From positions 1 through 6,945 of the forward strand of contig JBGFRR010000029.1 in the NCBI GenBank assembly GCA_041695045.1: a DNA stretch of 6,945 bases. The letters run 5' to 3'. The number at the start of each line of letters is the position of its first letter. The stretch's first letter is position 1. The notes below the pieces were generated by a model. It saw only the letters and a list, made by a program, of their open reading frames with translations, ran no database searches and was not told the origin of the DNA. Positions 1-6,188 of the stretch are shown here, in pieces. Made by a program: the position numbers and the translations under genes. This stretch comes from JBGFRR01 sp041695045. Its GTDB lineage: Bacteria; Bacteroidota; Ignavibacteria; UBA10030.

Positions 1-638
1 GGCACATACCAGAAGGCCGCGTTCTGCAGCCAGATGTCTTTCGTAACTCCGCCGCTCGAGAAGACCTGCGGTCCGCCAACGAGTGCACCGAACGCCGCAA
101 AGCCGATGATCCACGGCGTCACGAATTGCGCAAGACTCACACCAAAGTTGCCAATGCCTGCCTGAATGCCGAGCGCCGTTCCCTGTAGCCGCTTGGGGAA
201 GAACACACTCGTGCTCGGCATATACGATGAGAAATCACCGCCGCCAAACCCTGCGGAGAACGCAAGCACAAGGAACAACCAGAACGGCGTTTCCGGATTC
301 ATCACCGCAAGACCAATTCCGATACACGGAATGAGCTTCAGCAATGTCGCAACGGTAATAACCAGTCGCGTACCGAAAATGGGAATGAGAAACGTATGAA
401 CGACACGCAGCGTGCCGCCTGCAAGGCCGGGCATCGCTGCAAGCCAGAAGAGCTGCATCGTGTCGAACTGAAACCCGATTTGCGGAAGACGCACCACAAT
501 GGCGCTCATCATAAACCACGTTGCGAACGAGAGCACGAGCGTGGCTGTCGTGATCGTCAGCGTACGCCAGGCGATCTTCTTCCCGGTTTCCTTCCAGAAT
601 TGCTCGTTCTCCGGTTCCCAACGTTGCAGGTAGGACAT
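1..638 (-). CDS. narK: NarK-type nitrate/nitrite transporter, MFS (NNP family), 3' end cut off by window edge
   Basis: Inner-membrane major facilitator of the nitrate/nitrite porter family. Only the N-terminal 212 codons are in the window; the family is usually 400-470 residues, so about half is missing. I translated it by hand: after a polar N-terminus (MSYLQRWEPENEQFW) the hydrophobic helices begin near residue 26. Helix 2 carries G-G-T-L-R78-V-V-H-T-F, matching the substrate-binding Arg89 region of E. coli NarK. Residues 146-154 read FFPKRLQGT, and residues 157-166 (GIQAGIGNFG) are the first nitrate signature motif. This is the E. coli NarK/NarK2-like style, usually linked with nitrate/nitrite exchange; that role is inferred. 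It begins 21 bp after the octaheme cytochrome stop, so it is probably the next gene of the same operon. An in-frame ATG at 647 is possible, but the ribosome binding site favours 638. The second arginine and second signature lie beyond the edge. Confidence 0.93.
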   Translation of the reverse strand, partial: MSYLQRWEPENEQFWKETGKKIAWRTLTITTATLVLSFATWFMMSAIVVRLPQIGFQFDTMQLFWLAAMPGLAGGTLRVVHTFLIPIFGTRLVITVATLLKLIPCIGIGLAVMNPETPFWLFLVLAFSAGFGGGDFSSYMPSTSVFFPKRLQGTALGIQAGIGNFGVSLAQFVTPWIIGFAAFGALVGGPQVFSSGGVTKDIWLQNAAFWYV

Positions 639-647
639 GTGGTGCAT

Positions 648-654
648 TCCTTTC
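648..654 (-). promoter_or_regulatory. Shine-Dalgarno site that decides the narK start
   Basis: The minus strand reads GAAAGGA here. It directly abuts the ATG at 647, leaving no spacer, but lies 9 nt before the in-frame ATG at 638. The second ATG is therefore the better start, and the protein would begin MSYLQRW rather than MHHMSYL. Confidence 0.6.
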
Positions 655-659
655 AGCCC

Positions 660-1907
660 TTATTTCTTGCGGTGCTTATTTCTCAGATCAGCTGCCATCT
701 CTTTGATTTCAGAGAGGGAACGCTGCATTTTGCTCCAACCATACCAGAAAGCGTAGTCCGGGTTCGCATGAAATGTCCCTTGAAACGTTCGCATGCGGTG
801 CTCGAGATGCATCACAAAAAGCTTCTGCTCGATCACAGTAGGTGCATCGTGGAACGCCAGTAAATCTGGAAAAGCATACGCATAGTTCTTCGGCTTCTGG
901 AGAGTACCATCCTTGTAGAGATCAGCAATGATGCGAATTGCCTCAGCAAGAAGGCGATCGGCTTCTTTGATCATCTGGTCGCCTTTGTCAAGTTCTGCCT
1001 TGGCAAAGTTTGCCGAATGACATTGATTACATGTCTTCAGCATCTTATCACGTTCTTTCTGCCAATCCTCCTGAGTTAATCGTGCAACGTCAGCAGCCTT
1101 GACAACATCAAGGCGTCCTGTTGGTTTGCCGGTTGGATCCAATACACCAAGAGCTTGGAGAATTGTCGTCTGATCAGCAGCCCATTGTTTGTCTTCTGGC
1201 AGTGGCAGACGAACCGCAAGAAATCCCCAAGCTGTGCGCACAGCATGGTTGCCCTCCGGCATGTGACACGTTTGACACGTGGGGGCAGCTACAGCTTCAG
1301 GGAGTGTTTTGTTCTGTTTCAACAAATACCGCACGCCATGTTTTGAAGAGGAATACATTTCCCATTGTGGGTGGTCGAAGCCCATATGGCAAGTCTGACA
1401 GGCTTGCGGCTGCTTTGCTTCTTGAACCGAAAAGATGTGCCGTGTATGGCATGCATCGCACGACGCAACGCCGAAACCGGCACCTGCTTTTTTCAGGTCC
1501 TTGATTTCCGCTTCTGTCTTCATGCCAATCTTATGACACCCGCCGCACCCCTTCATGCCTTCCGTCAGCGCCATCGGCTGCCAGTGAAATGTCGGCATCG
1601 CTTTCATTGCTGCCCATGCCTTGGAGTGTTTTCCAGTTTTGAATTGATTGACCTGCGTCTCATGACATGTCGCGCACGTTTCGAGAGTCGGTATTTGTGC
1701 CTTTGCAACATCTGCCGCCGACTTGTGTTGGTCGCCGTGGCATGTCGCACAACCCACCTCATGTTGACTGTGTTTACTCAACTGCCAATCTGAGACGATA
1801 TAGGGTGTTGTCTTCTTATGGCAATCCACGCACTGTTGTGCATGGGCTGGATCGCTGAAAACCAACCCCCCTGAGAAAAACAGCACCGCAAGAAATAGTT
1901 TGTTCAT
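660..1907 (-). CDS. Octaheme c-type cytochrome, hydroxylamine oxidoreductase (HAO)-like, probable periplasmic nitrite/hydroxylamine enzyme
   Basis: A secreted 415-residue protein. Residues 1-23 form a signal peptide (Lys3, hydrophobic core 4-17, cleavage likely after AHA23). Eight CXXCH haem-binding motifs start at residues 26, 53, 78, 121, 150, 170, 211 and 293. There is no CXXCK, which argues against NrfA, octaheme nitrite reductase (ONR) and octaheme tetrathionate reductase. The stretch after the sixth motif, M-G-F-D178-H179-P-Q-W-E-M-Y followed by SSSKHG, resembles the HAO-family region with the active-site Asp-His pair; the seventh motif sits in APTCQTCHMPEGNH, also HAO-like. The C-terminal part (300-415) is helical, without haem motifs. 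It is shorter than Nitrosomonas HAO (about 570), closer to the reductive HAO-like proteins known from Campylobacterota. Given its place in a nar operon between two nitrate/nitrite transporters, I infer reduction of nitrite to hydroxylamine or ammonium in the periplasm; oxidation of hydroxylamine or NO is the alternative. Start supported by AAAGGA 6 nt upstream; the preceding gene ends 15 bp away. Confidence 0.9.
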   Translation of the reverse strand: MNKLFLAVLFFSGGLVFSDPAHAQQCVDCHKKTTPYIVSDWQLSKHSQHEVGCATCHGDQHKSAADVAKAQIPTLETCATCHETQVNQFKTGKHSKAWAAMKAMPTFHWQPMALTEGMKGCGGCHKIGMKTEAEIKDLKKAGAGFGVASCDACHTRHIFSVQEAKQPQACQTCHMGFDHPQWEMYSSSKHGVRYLLKQNKTLPEAVAAPTCQTCHMPEGNHAVRTAWGFLAVRLPLPEDKQWAADQTTILQALGVLDPTGKPTGRLDVVKAADVARLTQEDWQKERDKMLKTCNQCHSANFAKAELDKGDQMIKEADRLLAEAIRIIADLYKDGTLQKPKNYAYAFPDLLAFHDAPTVIEQKLFVMHLEHRMRTFQGTFHANPDYAFWYGWSKMQRSLSEIKEMAADLRNKHRKK

Positions 1908-1922
1908 GGTTAGTCCTTTCTG

Positions 1923-3173
1923 TTATTCGTGGTTAGCAAACATTGCAACCCTTCTGCTCATTTTCTGCTCTTGGGTTAATGCCCTCCCTCCTTTGCCAAC
2001 CCATGTTGTGGTCCACCGTTTCCTCACCGCAGCATACATCAAAAATATGGCGCACGCTATTGCTGCCCACAGAAAAAATGCACCATTAACAGAACCCCAG
2101 TATTGTGTGGAGAATCCTGCCGAATTGGTAACAAGACCGCCGCCGAGGGCGCCTACCTCTCCTACAAGGCTCATTGCAATGGCGCTGGTTGTCATCCAGC
2201 GGAGAGGAACGAGCTGGAATGTCGCCCCGTTACCTGCGCCCATAGCGCAAAAGAATAAAAACATGATTACAACCATAACAGGCAGGGGCGGCATTGTGCT
2301 TGCAATGAGCGATAGCACGAGCATTATTACACATATAGCAGTCATCACATTGAGCCCGCCGAATTTGTCGGCTATAAAACCGCCAAGGATTCGTGTAACG
2401 CTGGCCATCAGAATTATGGGGGCCGCCCACTGCCCCATGGTCGCCTTGGAAATTCCATACTCATCATGGAGGAGAGTGGGTAGAAGATTGGTAAATCCTA
2501 TATAACCGCCGAAGGTGAGTATGTAGGAAATATTGAATATCCATGCATCCTTTTCAATGAGAACCTTGAGGTATCCTCCAAGCGACTTCTTTTCACGGTC
2601 AGGAGGTTCTTTAGCCACGAACCACATCAGAAAGAAAGGTATAAGCATTAGTATAATTGCAAAACCATAAACATTCTGCCAGCCATATTTTATGGCAAGG
2701 GGAGGGGCAAAAAGCATTGCCAATACAGCGCCGCTGTTGCCTGCCCCGGTGATTCCTATGGCAAGCCCCTTATACTGCGGAGGAAACCATCCTCCGCCCA
2801 GAGATAGCGCCACGCCGAAACTTGCTCCTGCAAGTCCCAGAGGGATACCCATTATCAAAAGCTTGTTGTAAGAGTCAACCTCAAAATAGCCCCATGCAAG
2901 ACCAACAATAACTACCCCCATCTCAAGCATCGCGGCATATCTTCTGCTTATATATTGTGCCAGCAATCCCAGGGGAAAACGCATAAGCGCGCCTGTAATA
3001 ATCGGCACCGAGAGCATGAAGCCTTTTTGAGCCGGAGTTAAGTTGAAGTCTTGGCTAATGAACGGAGCCATTGCGCCGTTGAGCACCCATATGGCAAAAC
3101 AAAAGTCAAAATATAAAAAAGCGCAAAAGAGTGTCCACGGGTGTCCGGACTTTAGAAAGAGTTTAAAATTCAT
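1923..3173 (-). CDS. Nitrate/nitrite transporter, MFS NNP family (NarK1/NasA-like), complete
   Basis: Complete 416-residue, roughly 12-helix inner-membrane transporter. Helix 2 contains G-A-L-M-R65-F-P-L-G and the second half contains S-V-T-R261-I-L-G-G-F-I-A-D, the two arginines that bind nitrate/nitrite in characterised NarK proteins. Both nitrate signature motifs are present: G143-A-G-N-S-G148 and G312-A-G-N-G316 followed by ATFQLVP. Length and motif style resemble the NarK1/NasA group, usually nitrate-proton symporters, rather than E. coli NarK; the direction of transport is inferred. It follows narI by 72 bp and precedes the cytochrome by 15 bp. The start at 3173 is backed by a strong GGAGAAGGA just upstream. 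Base composition looks lower in G+C than narGHJI, with A/T-rich stretches such as 2641-2700, so it may have a separate origin. It is not a duplicate of the narK at 1-638: the sequences differ clearly. Confidence 0.95.
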   Translation of the reverse strand: MNFKLFLKSGHPWTLFCAFLYFDFCFAIWVLNGAMAPFISQDFNLTPAQKGFMLSVPIITGALMRFPLGLLAQYISRRYAAMLEMGVVIVGLAWGYFEVDSYNKLLIMGIPLGLAGASFGVALSLGGGWFPPQYKGLAIGITGAGNSGAVLAMLFAPPLAIKYGWQNVYGFAIILMLIPFFLMWFVAKEPPDREKKSLGGYLKVLIEKDAWIFNISYILTFGGYIGFTNLLPTLLHDEYGISKATMGQWAAPIILMASVTRILGGFIADKFGGLNVMTAICVIMLVLSLIASTMPPLPVMVVIMFLFFCAMGAGNGATFQLVPLRWMTTSAIAMSLVGEVGALGGGLVTNSAGFSTQYWGSVNGAFFLWAAIACAIFLMYAAVRKRWTTTWVGKGGRALTQEQKMSRRVAMFANHE

Positions 3174-3245
3174 TTTTTTCCTTCTCCAAGCACTATCCTA
3201 CGCTGAGTTCCGGTTTCTTGAATGGCATAAAGAGGCGGATGTCGG
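3174..3245 (-). other. narI-transporter spacer
   Basis: A 72-bp gap in which I see no hairpin plus T-run terminator and no clear promoter. Its last part carries the strong Shine-Dalgarno sequence of the transporter (GGAGAAGGA, ending 5 nt before the ATG). This leaves read-through from narI as the simplest way of expressing the downstream genes. Confidence 0.5.
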
Positions 3246-3950
3246 TTAGTTATTTGAAACGCTTTTGCGAAGCCCATACCATCGTACGACTTGCGGCTTG
3301 CGCCAGAGATAAGGATTCGGCACGACAAGTGCGTGGACGAGTCGTGTGAACGGGAAGAACGCGATGATGACGTACGCCCCGATGATGTGCAGCTTCACCA
3401 TCCACGGCATTGCGGTCATTGCGCCGATATCGGGATTGAAGAGAATGAGCGACCAGAGATACGGCACCGCCGTTGCCGCATACCACGATGAGCCCCAGCT
3501 ATGGAAGACCGCCGTGTACAGTCCGGTGAAGACCTGAACGATGAACATCCCGAAAAGCACCCAATCCGCCCAACTCGTGACCATCTTGATTTTCGGTACG
3601 GTGACGCGCCGCGTGATAATGCTGATGAGGCCAACCATCGTCAGCACGCCGAAGATGAACGCGGTAATCTCAAGTACATACAGGCGGAGCGGATGGCTGT
3701 TCCAAAGAAGCACTTCACGCGGAATCAAGAACCCGATGATGTGTCCGAGCAGCACGACGATGATGCCGTAGTGGAACGGCACGAGTCCCCAGAAGTGCTG
3801 CTGGTTTTCAAGAAACTGTGAAGAGAGGCTGGAGTACGTAAACGTCTCCCGGATGTAGCGGCGGATGGAGACTAACAGGAAAATTCCGAATGCCGTGTAG
3901 GGAAGAACGACAAAGAGAATCTCGTCAAGGAAGAATGGGTTATCGCTCAT
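3246..3950 (-). CDS. narI: Respiratory nitrate reductase gamma subunit, diheme cytochrome b
   Basis: Membrane anchor of NarGHI; it oxidises quinol and passes electrons through two b haems to the NarH iron-sulfur clusters. Starting at the ATG at 3950 the protein has 234 residues, near the usual 225-240. Five hydrophobic segments lie at about 10-30, 55-77, 90-112, 128-149 and 186-206. Four histidines match the E. coli ligands: His60 in F-H-Y-G, His70 in L-G-H-I-I-G, His188 in K-L-H-I-I-G and His206 in R-L-V-H. The spacings (10 and 18) equal those of E. coli His56/His66 and His187/His205. An upstream in-frame TTG at 3959 is a weaker start: GGAG at 3960-3963 touches it but is well spaced from the ATG. 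The start overlaps the narJ stop by 11 bp (ATGAGCGATAA), suggesting translational coupling. Last gene of the narGHJI core; accessory genes follow. Confidence 0.96.
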   Translation of the reverse strand: MSDNPFFLDEILFVVLPYTAFGIFLLVSIRRYIRETFTYSSLSSQFLENQQHFWGLVPFHYGIIVVLLGHIIGFLIPREVLLWNSHPLRLYVLEITAFIFGVLTMVGLISIITRRVTVPKIKMVTSWADWVLFGMFIVQVFTGLYTAVFHSWGSSWYAATAVPYLWSLILFNPDIGAMTAMPWMVKLHIIGAYVIIAFFPFTRLVHALVVPNPYLWRKPQVVRWYGLRKSVSNN

Positions 3951-4458
3951 ACGGTTCAACTCCGTGAGAATGACGTGCTTCGATGGAATGCTTCAACGCA
4001 AACAGAAGATGCTCGTAGGGGCTCTGTTTGTCCTTAAAGCCTTCAAGAATTTTCGCCAGAGCGGGAGCGACAAACTGGCTTGCCAGTTCATCTGCTTCTT
4101 TGCTTGTGCCTAACTTCTCGAGCGCGAGCAAGATGTGGGAAAGATGATCCGGCAACTCGGTCGACTCCGGTATCTCTAACCTTTTCAACAGCTGGCGCAT
4201 CTTCACCAGGAAACTTCCCCGCTCATACGTTTCGCCGTACAGGTGCCAGCCGATTTCTAAGCTGCTTATCGGATTGATGTCGAATGTGCGCGTGTAAAGC
4301 TCTTCGAACTCTTCCGCTGAGAGCGAACCGGTCGCCGCGGCAAACGCCAACAGGTGATCGTCCGTCGAACTCCTTGCCAGCTCCTTTACCATCGTCCCGT
4401 ACTGTAGCGAGGGATAAGCGAGCAGCTGCGCAAAACGGGTGTAGTCAAGTGTCGTCAT
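3940..4458 (-). CDS. narJ: Nitrate reductase molybdenum cofactor assembly chaperone (TorD/NarJ family)
   Basis: Cytoplasmic chaperone that binds apo-NarG and assists insertion of the molybdenum cofactor and membrane docking; it is not part of the final enzyme. The 172-residue product has the NarJ pattern: an N-terminal L-L-A-Y-P-S (12-17), E-L-Y-T-R-T-F-D60, then H72-L-Y-G-E76-T-Y-E-R80-G-S, and E-L-P-D-H-L (101-106). It is predicted to be all helical with no membrane segments. It is shorter than E. coli NarJ (about 236 residues), mostly at the C-terminus, but the conserved core is intact. Identification rests on these motifs plus its place between narH and narI. The ATG at 4458 has only a weak GAGA-type site upstream. 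Its stop overlaps the narI start. It is separated from narH by 132 bp filled with hairpins, unusual for this operon type. Confidence 0.93.
   Translation of the reverse strand: MTTLDYTRFAQLLAYPSLQYGTMVKELARSSTDDHLLAFAAATGSLSAEEFEELYTRTFDINPISSLEIGWHLYGETYERGSFLVKMRQLLKRLEIPESTELPDHLSHILLALEKLGTSKEADELASQFVAPALAKILEGFKDKQSPYEHLLFALKHSIEARHSHGVEPYER
3960..3963 (-). promoter_or_regulatory. Shine-Dalgarno site inside narJ that decides the narI start
   Basis: The minus strand reads GGAG within the last codons of narJ, 9 nt before the ATG at 3950 but immediately against the TTG at 3959. It therefore supports the ATG as the narI start. Confidence 0.5.
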
Positions 4459-4478
4459 ACCGTCATCTCGTTTCTCCT

Positions 4479-4503
4479 CGTTCCCACGCTCCGCGTGGGA
4501 ACG
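4479..4503. repeat. Perfect 11-bp palindrome, REP-like hairpin 1
   Basis: Arms CGTTCCCACGC and GCGTGGGAACG are exact reverse complements around a 3-nt TCC loop. This sequence type (a GTTCCCACGC/GCGTGGGAAC pair) is, from memory, a frequent dispersed palindrome in several bacterial phyla. The element sits about 20 nt before the narJ start on the transcript, and could fold there in mRNA. Confidence 0.8.
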
Positions 4504-4512
4504 GAACCGCTC

Positions 4513-4526
4513 GCCGCTCCTGCGGC
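4513..4526. repeat. Short inverted repeat, hairpin 2
   Basis: GCCGC and GCGGC are exact reverse complements around a TCCT loop. The 5-bp stem is short, so alone it would be weak evidence; its position 9 bp from hairpin 1 and the shared apex CGCTCC make it more credible. Confidence 0.55.
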
Positions 4527-4555
4527 AGCATCCTATTTTTCCGCCGCTCTAACAC

Positions 4556-4571
4556 AGACGCGGGAGCGTCT
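4556..4571. repeat. Inverted repeat, hairpin 3
   Basis: AGACGC and GCGTCT are exact reverse complements around GGGA. On the minus strand the loop is TCCC and the apex reads CGCTCCCGCG, so it is an inverted relative of hairpins 1 and 2. It lies 19 bp beyond the narH stop codon. Confidence 0.6.
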
Positions 4572-4590
4572 CAGAATACGGTCATACGCG

Positions 4591-6081
4591 TCACAGCCCT
4601 CTCTCGGGGCTCTGCACGAAGCCGAAGCCTGTGCTTGCCCGATGCTCGTGCGGGTCTTTCATCATCTCGATCGCTTCTTCCCGGTACATCGGCGGAATAA
4701 CAAAGCGGTCATCGAACGTGCAGAGCGACGTCAGGCGATAGATGGCTTCGGCTTCCTCGGGACTGGAGCCAACTTCCGTCAACAACCGCTCCGCGGTTTT
4801 CATGTCCACGTCGCCGACCGTCGCTGCGCGGCGATAGATGCGCACGGCTTTTTGCTTCTTCAGTGCGTAGACAACTTTGGCTTGGTGTCCTGCACCAAAG
4901 AGATTTGCGAGAAACTGCAGCGGCACACGTGCCTCTTCGATATCGTGGAAGAAATTATCGGAGACGCTGCTCACCGTGTCGTCCGTCTTGCTTGCCATCA
5001 CCGGCGACGTCGGCGGCACGTAGAACAACATCGGCAGTGTACGATATTCGATGTGCGGCGGAAGAGCGATCTTCCATTCCTTCACGAACTTGTAGACCGG
5101 AGACCGCTGGGCAGATTCGACCACCGATTCGTGGACGCCGTTCTTCAACGCTGCGGCAATCACTTCCGGATCGTTCGGATTGAGAATGAGTGAACGATGG
5201 CCGTCCACCAACTCTTCATCAGGCAGCTTTGCAACCTCTTCAAGCCGGTCGGCATCATACAGAAGGACCCCCAAGTAGCGAATCCGTCCGACGCACGAAT
5301 GGAAGCACGCGGGCGCTTGTCCCGTTTCCAATCGCGGAAAACAAAGCACGCACTTCTCCGACTTACCCGTCGACCAGTTGTAGAATGTTTTCTTGTACGG
5401 GCAAGCGGCGATGCAGGAGCGCCAGCCGCGGCAGCGCTTCTGGTCGATGAGCACGATGCCGTCTTCGCCGCGCTTGTAGAGCGCGCCGGAAGGGCACGAG
5501 GCGACGCAGCTCGGGTTCAAGCAGTGATTGCAGATGCGCGGAAAGTAGAAGAACACTAACCGCTCAATGGCGAAGAGCTGCTGCTGTTGCTCGAGAGTGA
5601 GCCCCTTGAGATTCAGATCGTTTTCGGCGTAGACAGGCGAGCCGCCGAGGTCATCATCCCAGTTTGGACCAGATTCGATGTTGATGTACTCTCCCGTCAC
5701 CATCGAAACGGGCCGCGCGGTCGGTTGGTCGGGACCTTCAGGCGCGTTGAACAGCTCATCGTACTTGTACGTCCACGGCTCGTAGTAATCATCCATCGTC
5801 GGCTGCGATGGGTTGTGGAAAATGTCGGTCACCGTGCGGCGCTTGTTTGTCGACCGTAGTTCGAGCTTGCCATTGTTGTTCTGCCACCCGCCGCGATACT
5901 TCTCCTGGTTCTCCCACTGCGTCGGGAAACCGGTGCCGGGCTTTGTCTCTACGTTATTCCACCACATATACTCCGTCCCGCGCCGGTCTGTCCAGATATT
6001 CTTACACGCAAGACTGCACGTGTGGCAGCCGATGCACTTATCGAGATGAAAGACCATCGAGACTTGTGAGCGGACGTTCAT
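4591..6081 (-). CDS. narH: Respiratory nitrate reductase beta subunit, four-cluster iron-sulfur protein
   Basis: Electron-transfer subunit linking NarI haems to NarG. The 496-residue product has four cysteine motifs in the NarH arrangement: C16-x2-C19-x2-C22-x3-C26; C184-x2-C187-x4-C192-x3-C196; C217-x2-W220-x2-C223-x3-C227; and C244-x2-C247-x11-C259-x3-C263. Trp220 in place of a cysteine marks the [3Fe-4S] cluster; the others bind [4Fe-4S] clusters. Residue numbers agree with those I recall for E. coli NarH, so the N-terminal half has essentially no net insertions or deletions. Length is slightly below E. coli (512). Further family hallmarks are K-N-I-W-T-D-R-R-G and M-W-W-N-N-V-E-T-K-P-G (residues 27-49). 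No signal peptide, consistent with travelling bound to NarG. The ATG at 6081 has a weak GGAA upstream. Closely related DMSO-reductase-type beta subunits (chlorate, perchlorate, ethylbenzene enzymes) are possible in principle, but the narJ-narI neighbours favour nitrate reductase. Confidence 0.97.
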   Translation of the reverse strand: MNVRSQVSMVFHLDKCIGCHTCSLACKNIWTDRRGTEYMWWNNVETKPGTGFPTQWENQEKYRGGWQNNNGKLELRSTNKRRTVTDIFHNPSQPTMDDYYEPWTYKYDELFNAPEGPDQPTARPVSMVTGEYINIESGPNWDDDLGGSPVYAENDLNLKGLTLEQQQQLFAIERLVFFYFPRICNHCLNPSCVASCPSGALYKRGEDGIVLIDQKRCRGWRSCIAACPYKKTFYNWSTGKSEKCVLCFPRLETGQAPACFHSCVGRIRYLGVLLYDADRLEEVAKLPDEELVDGHRSLILNPNDPEVIAAALKNGVHESVVESAQRSPVYKFVKEWKIALPPHIEYRTLPMLFYVPPTSPVMASKTDDTVSSVSDNFFHDIEEARVPLQFLANLFGAGHQAKVVYALKKQKAVRIYRRAATVGDVDMKTAERLLTEVGSSPEEAEAIYRLTSLCTFDDRFVIPPMYREEAIEMMKDPHEHRASTGFGFVQSPERGL

Positions 6082-6092
6082 AAGCGGTTCCA

Positions 6093-6128
6093 GGGTTGGG
6101 GGTTGAGGTTTGGGGTTCCGGTTTCGGG
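6093..6128 (+). repeat. G-rich, GGGTT-like low-complexity tract just upstream of narH
   Basis: The plus strand has G runs of 3, 5, 4 and 3 at 6093, 6098, 6112 and 6126, separated by T-rich pieces. Longer loops (9-10 nt) make a G-quadruplex only a weak possibility. In the narH transcript this region is C-rich and ends 11 nt before the start codon, where it replaces a normal ribosome binding region. Confidence 0.5.
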
Positions 6129-6155
6129 TTTCGAGTTTTGAGTTTATGCTTGCTT

Positions 6156-6181
6156 CATCAATCCACTAATCCATCAATCCA
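6156..6181. repeat. Direct repeat CATCAATCCA, two copies 16 bp apart
   Basis: CATCAATCCA occurs at 6156-6165 and 6172-6181, with a related CTAATCCA between them. It looks like a degenerate short tandem array of an AATCCA unit. Confidence 0.6.
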
Positions 6182-6188
6182 TTTTGCA

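Larger units (their letters stand above)
4459..4590. other. narH-narJ spacer with three small hairpins
   Basis: A 132-bp non-coding gap inside the narGHJI operon, where genes normally abut. I see no open reading frame with a convincing start. It carries three inverted repeats (4479-4503, 4513-4526, 4556-4571). None is followed by a T-run in the direction of operon transcription, so an intrinsic terminator is not supported. The spacer may act as an mRNA processing or stability element, or be the remnant of inserted repeat sequences. Confidence 0.6.

Noticed and set aside
166..863. Plus-strand reading frames opposite narK and the cytochrome
   Set aside because: They are antisense to clearly conserved minus-strand genes, have arginine/histidine-rich unfamiliar products and no supporting ribosome binding sites.
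660..1907. NrfA or octaheme nitrite reductase (ONR)
   Set aside because: Both families carry a CXXCK (or variant) active-site haem motif. All eight motifs here are CXXCH, and the surrounding sequence is HAO-like.
3184..3240. Possible short reading frame MPFKKPELSVG in the narI-transporter gap
   Set aside because: Only 11 codons, with no clear ribosome binding site and no recognisable similarity; more likely chance.
4590..5600. Long plus-strand reading frames opposite narH
   Set aside because: They are mirror frames of a high-G+C gene; the minus-strand frame has all NarH cysteine motifs.
6150..6185. FNR/NarL-type operator in the narG-narH spacer
   Set aside because: ATCAA pieces occur as part of the short direct repeats, but no TTGAT-N4-ATCAA dyad is formed, and a site here would be internal to the operon.
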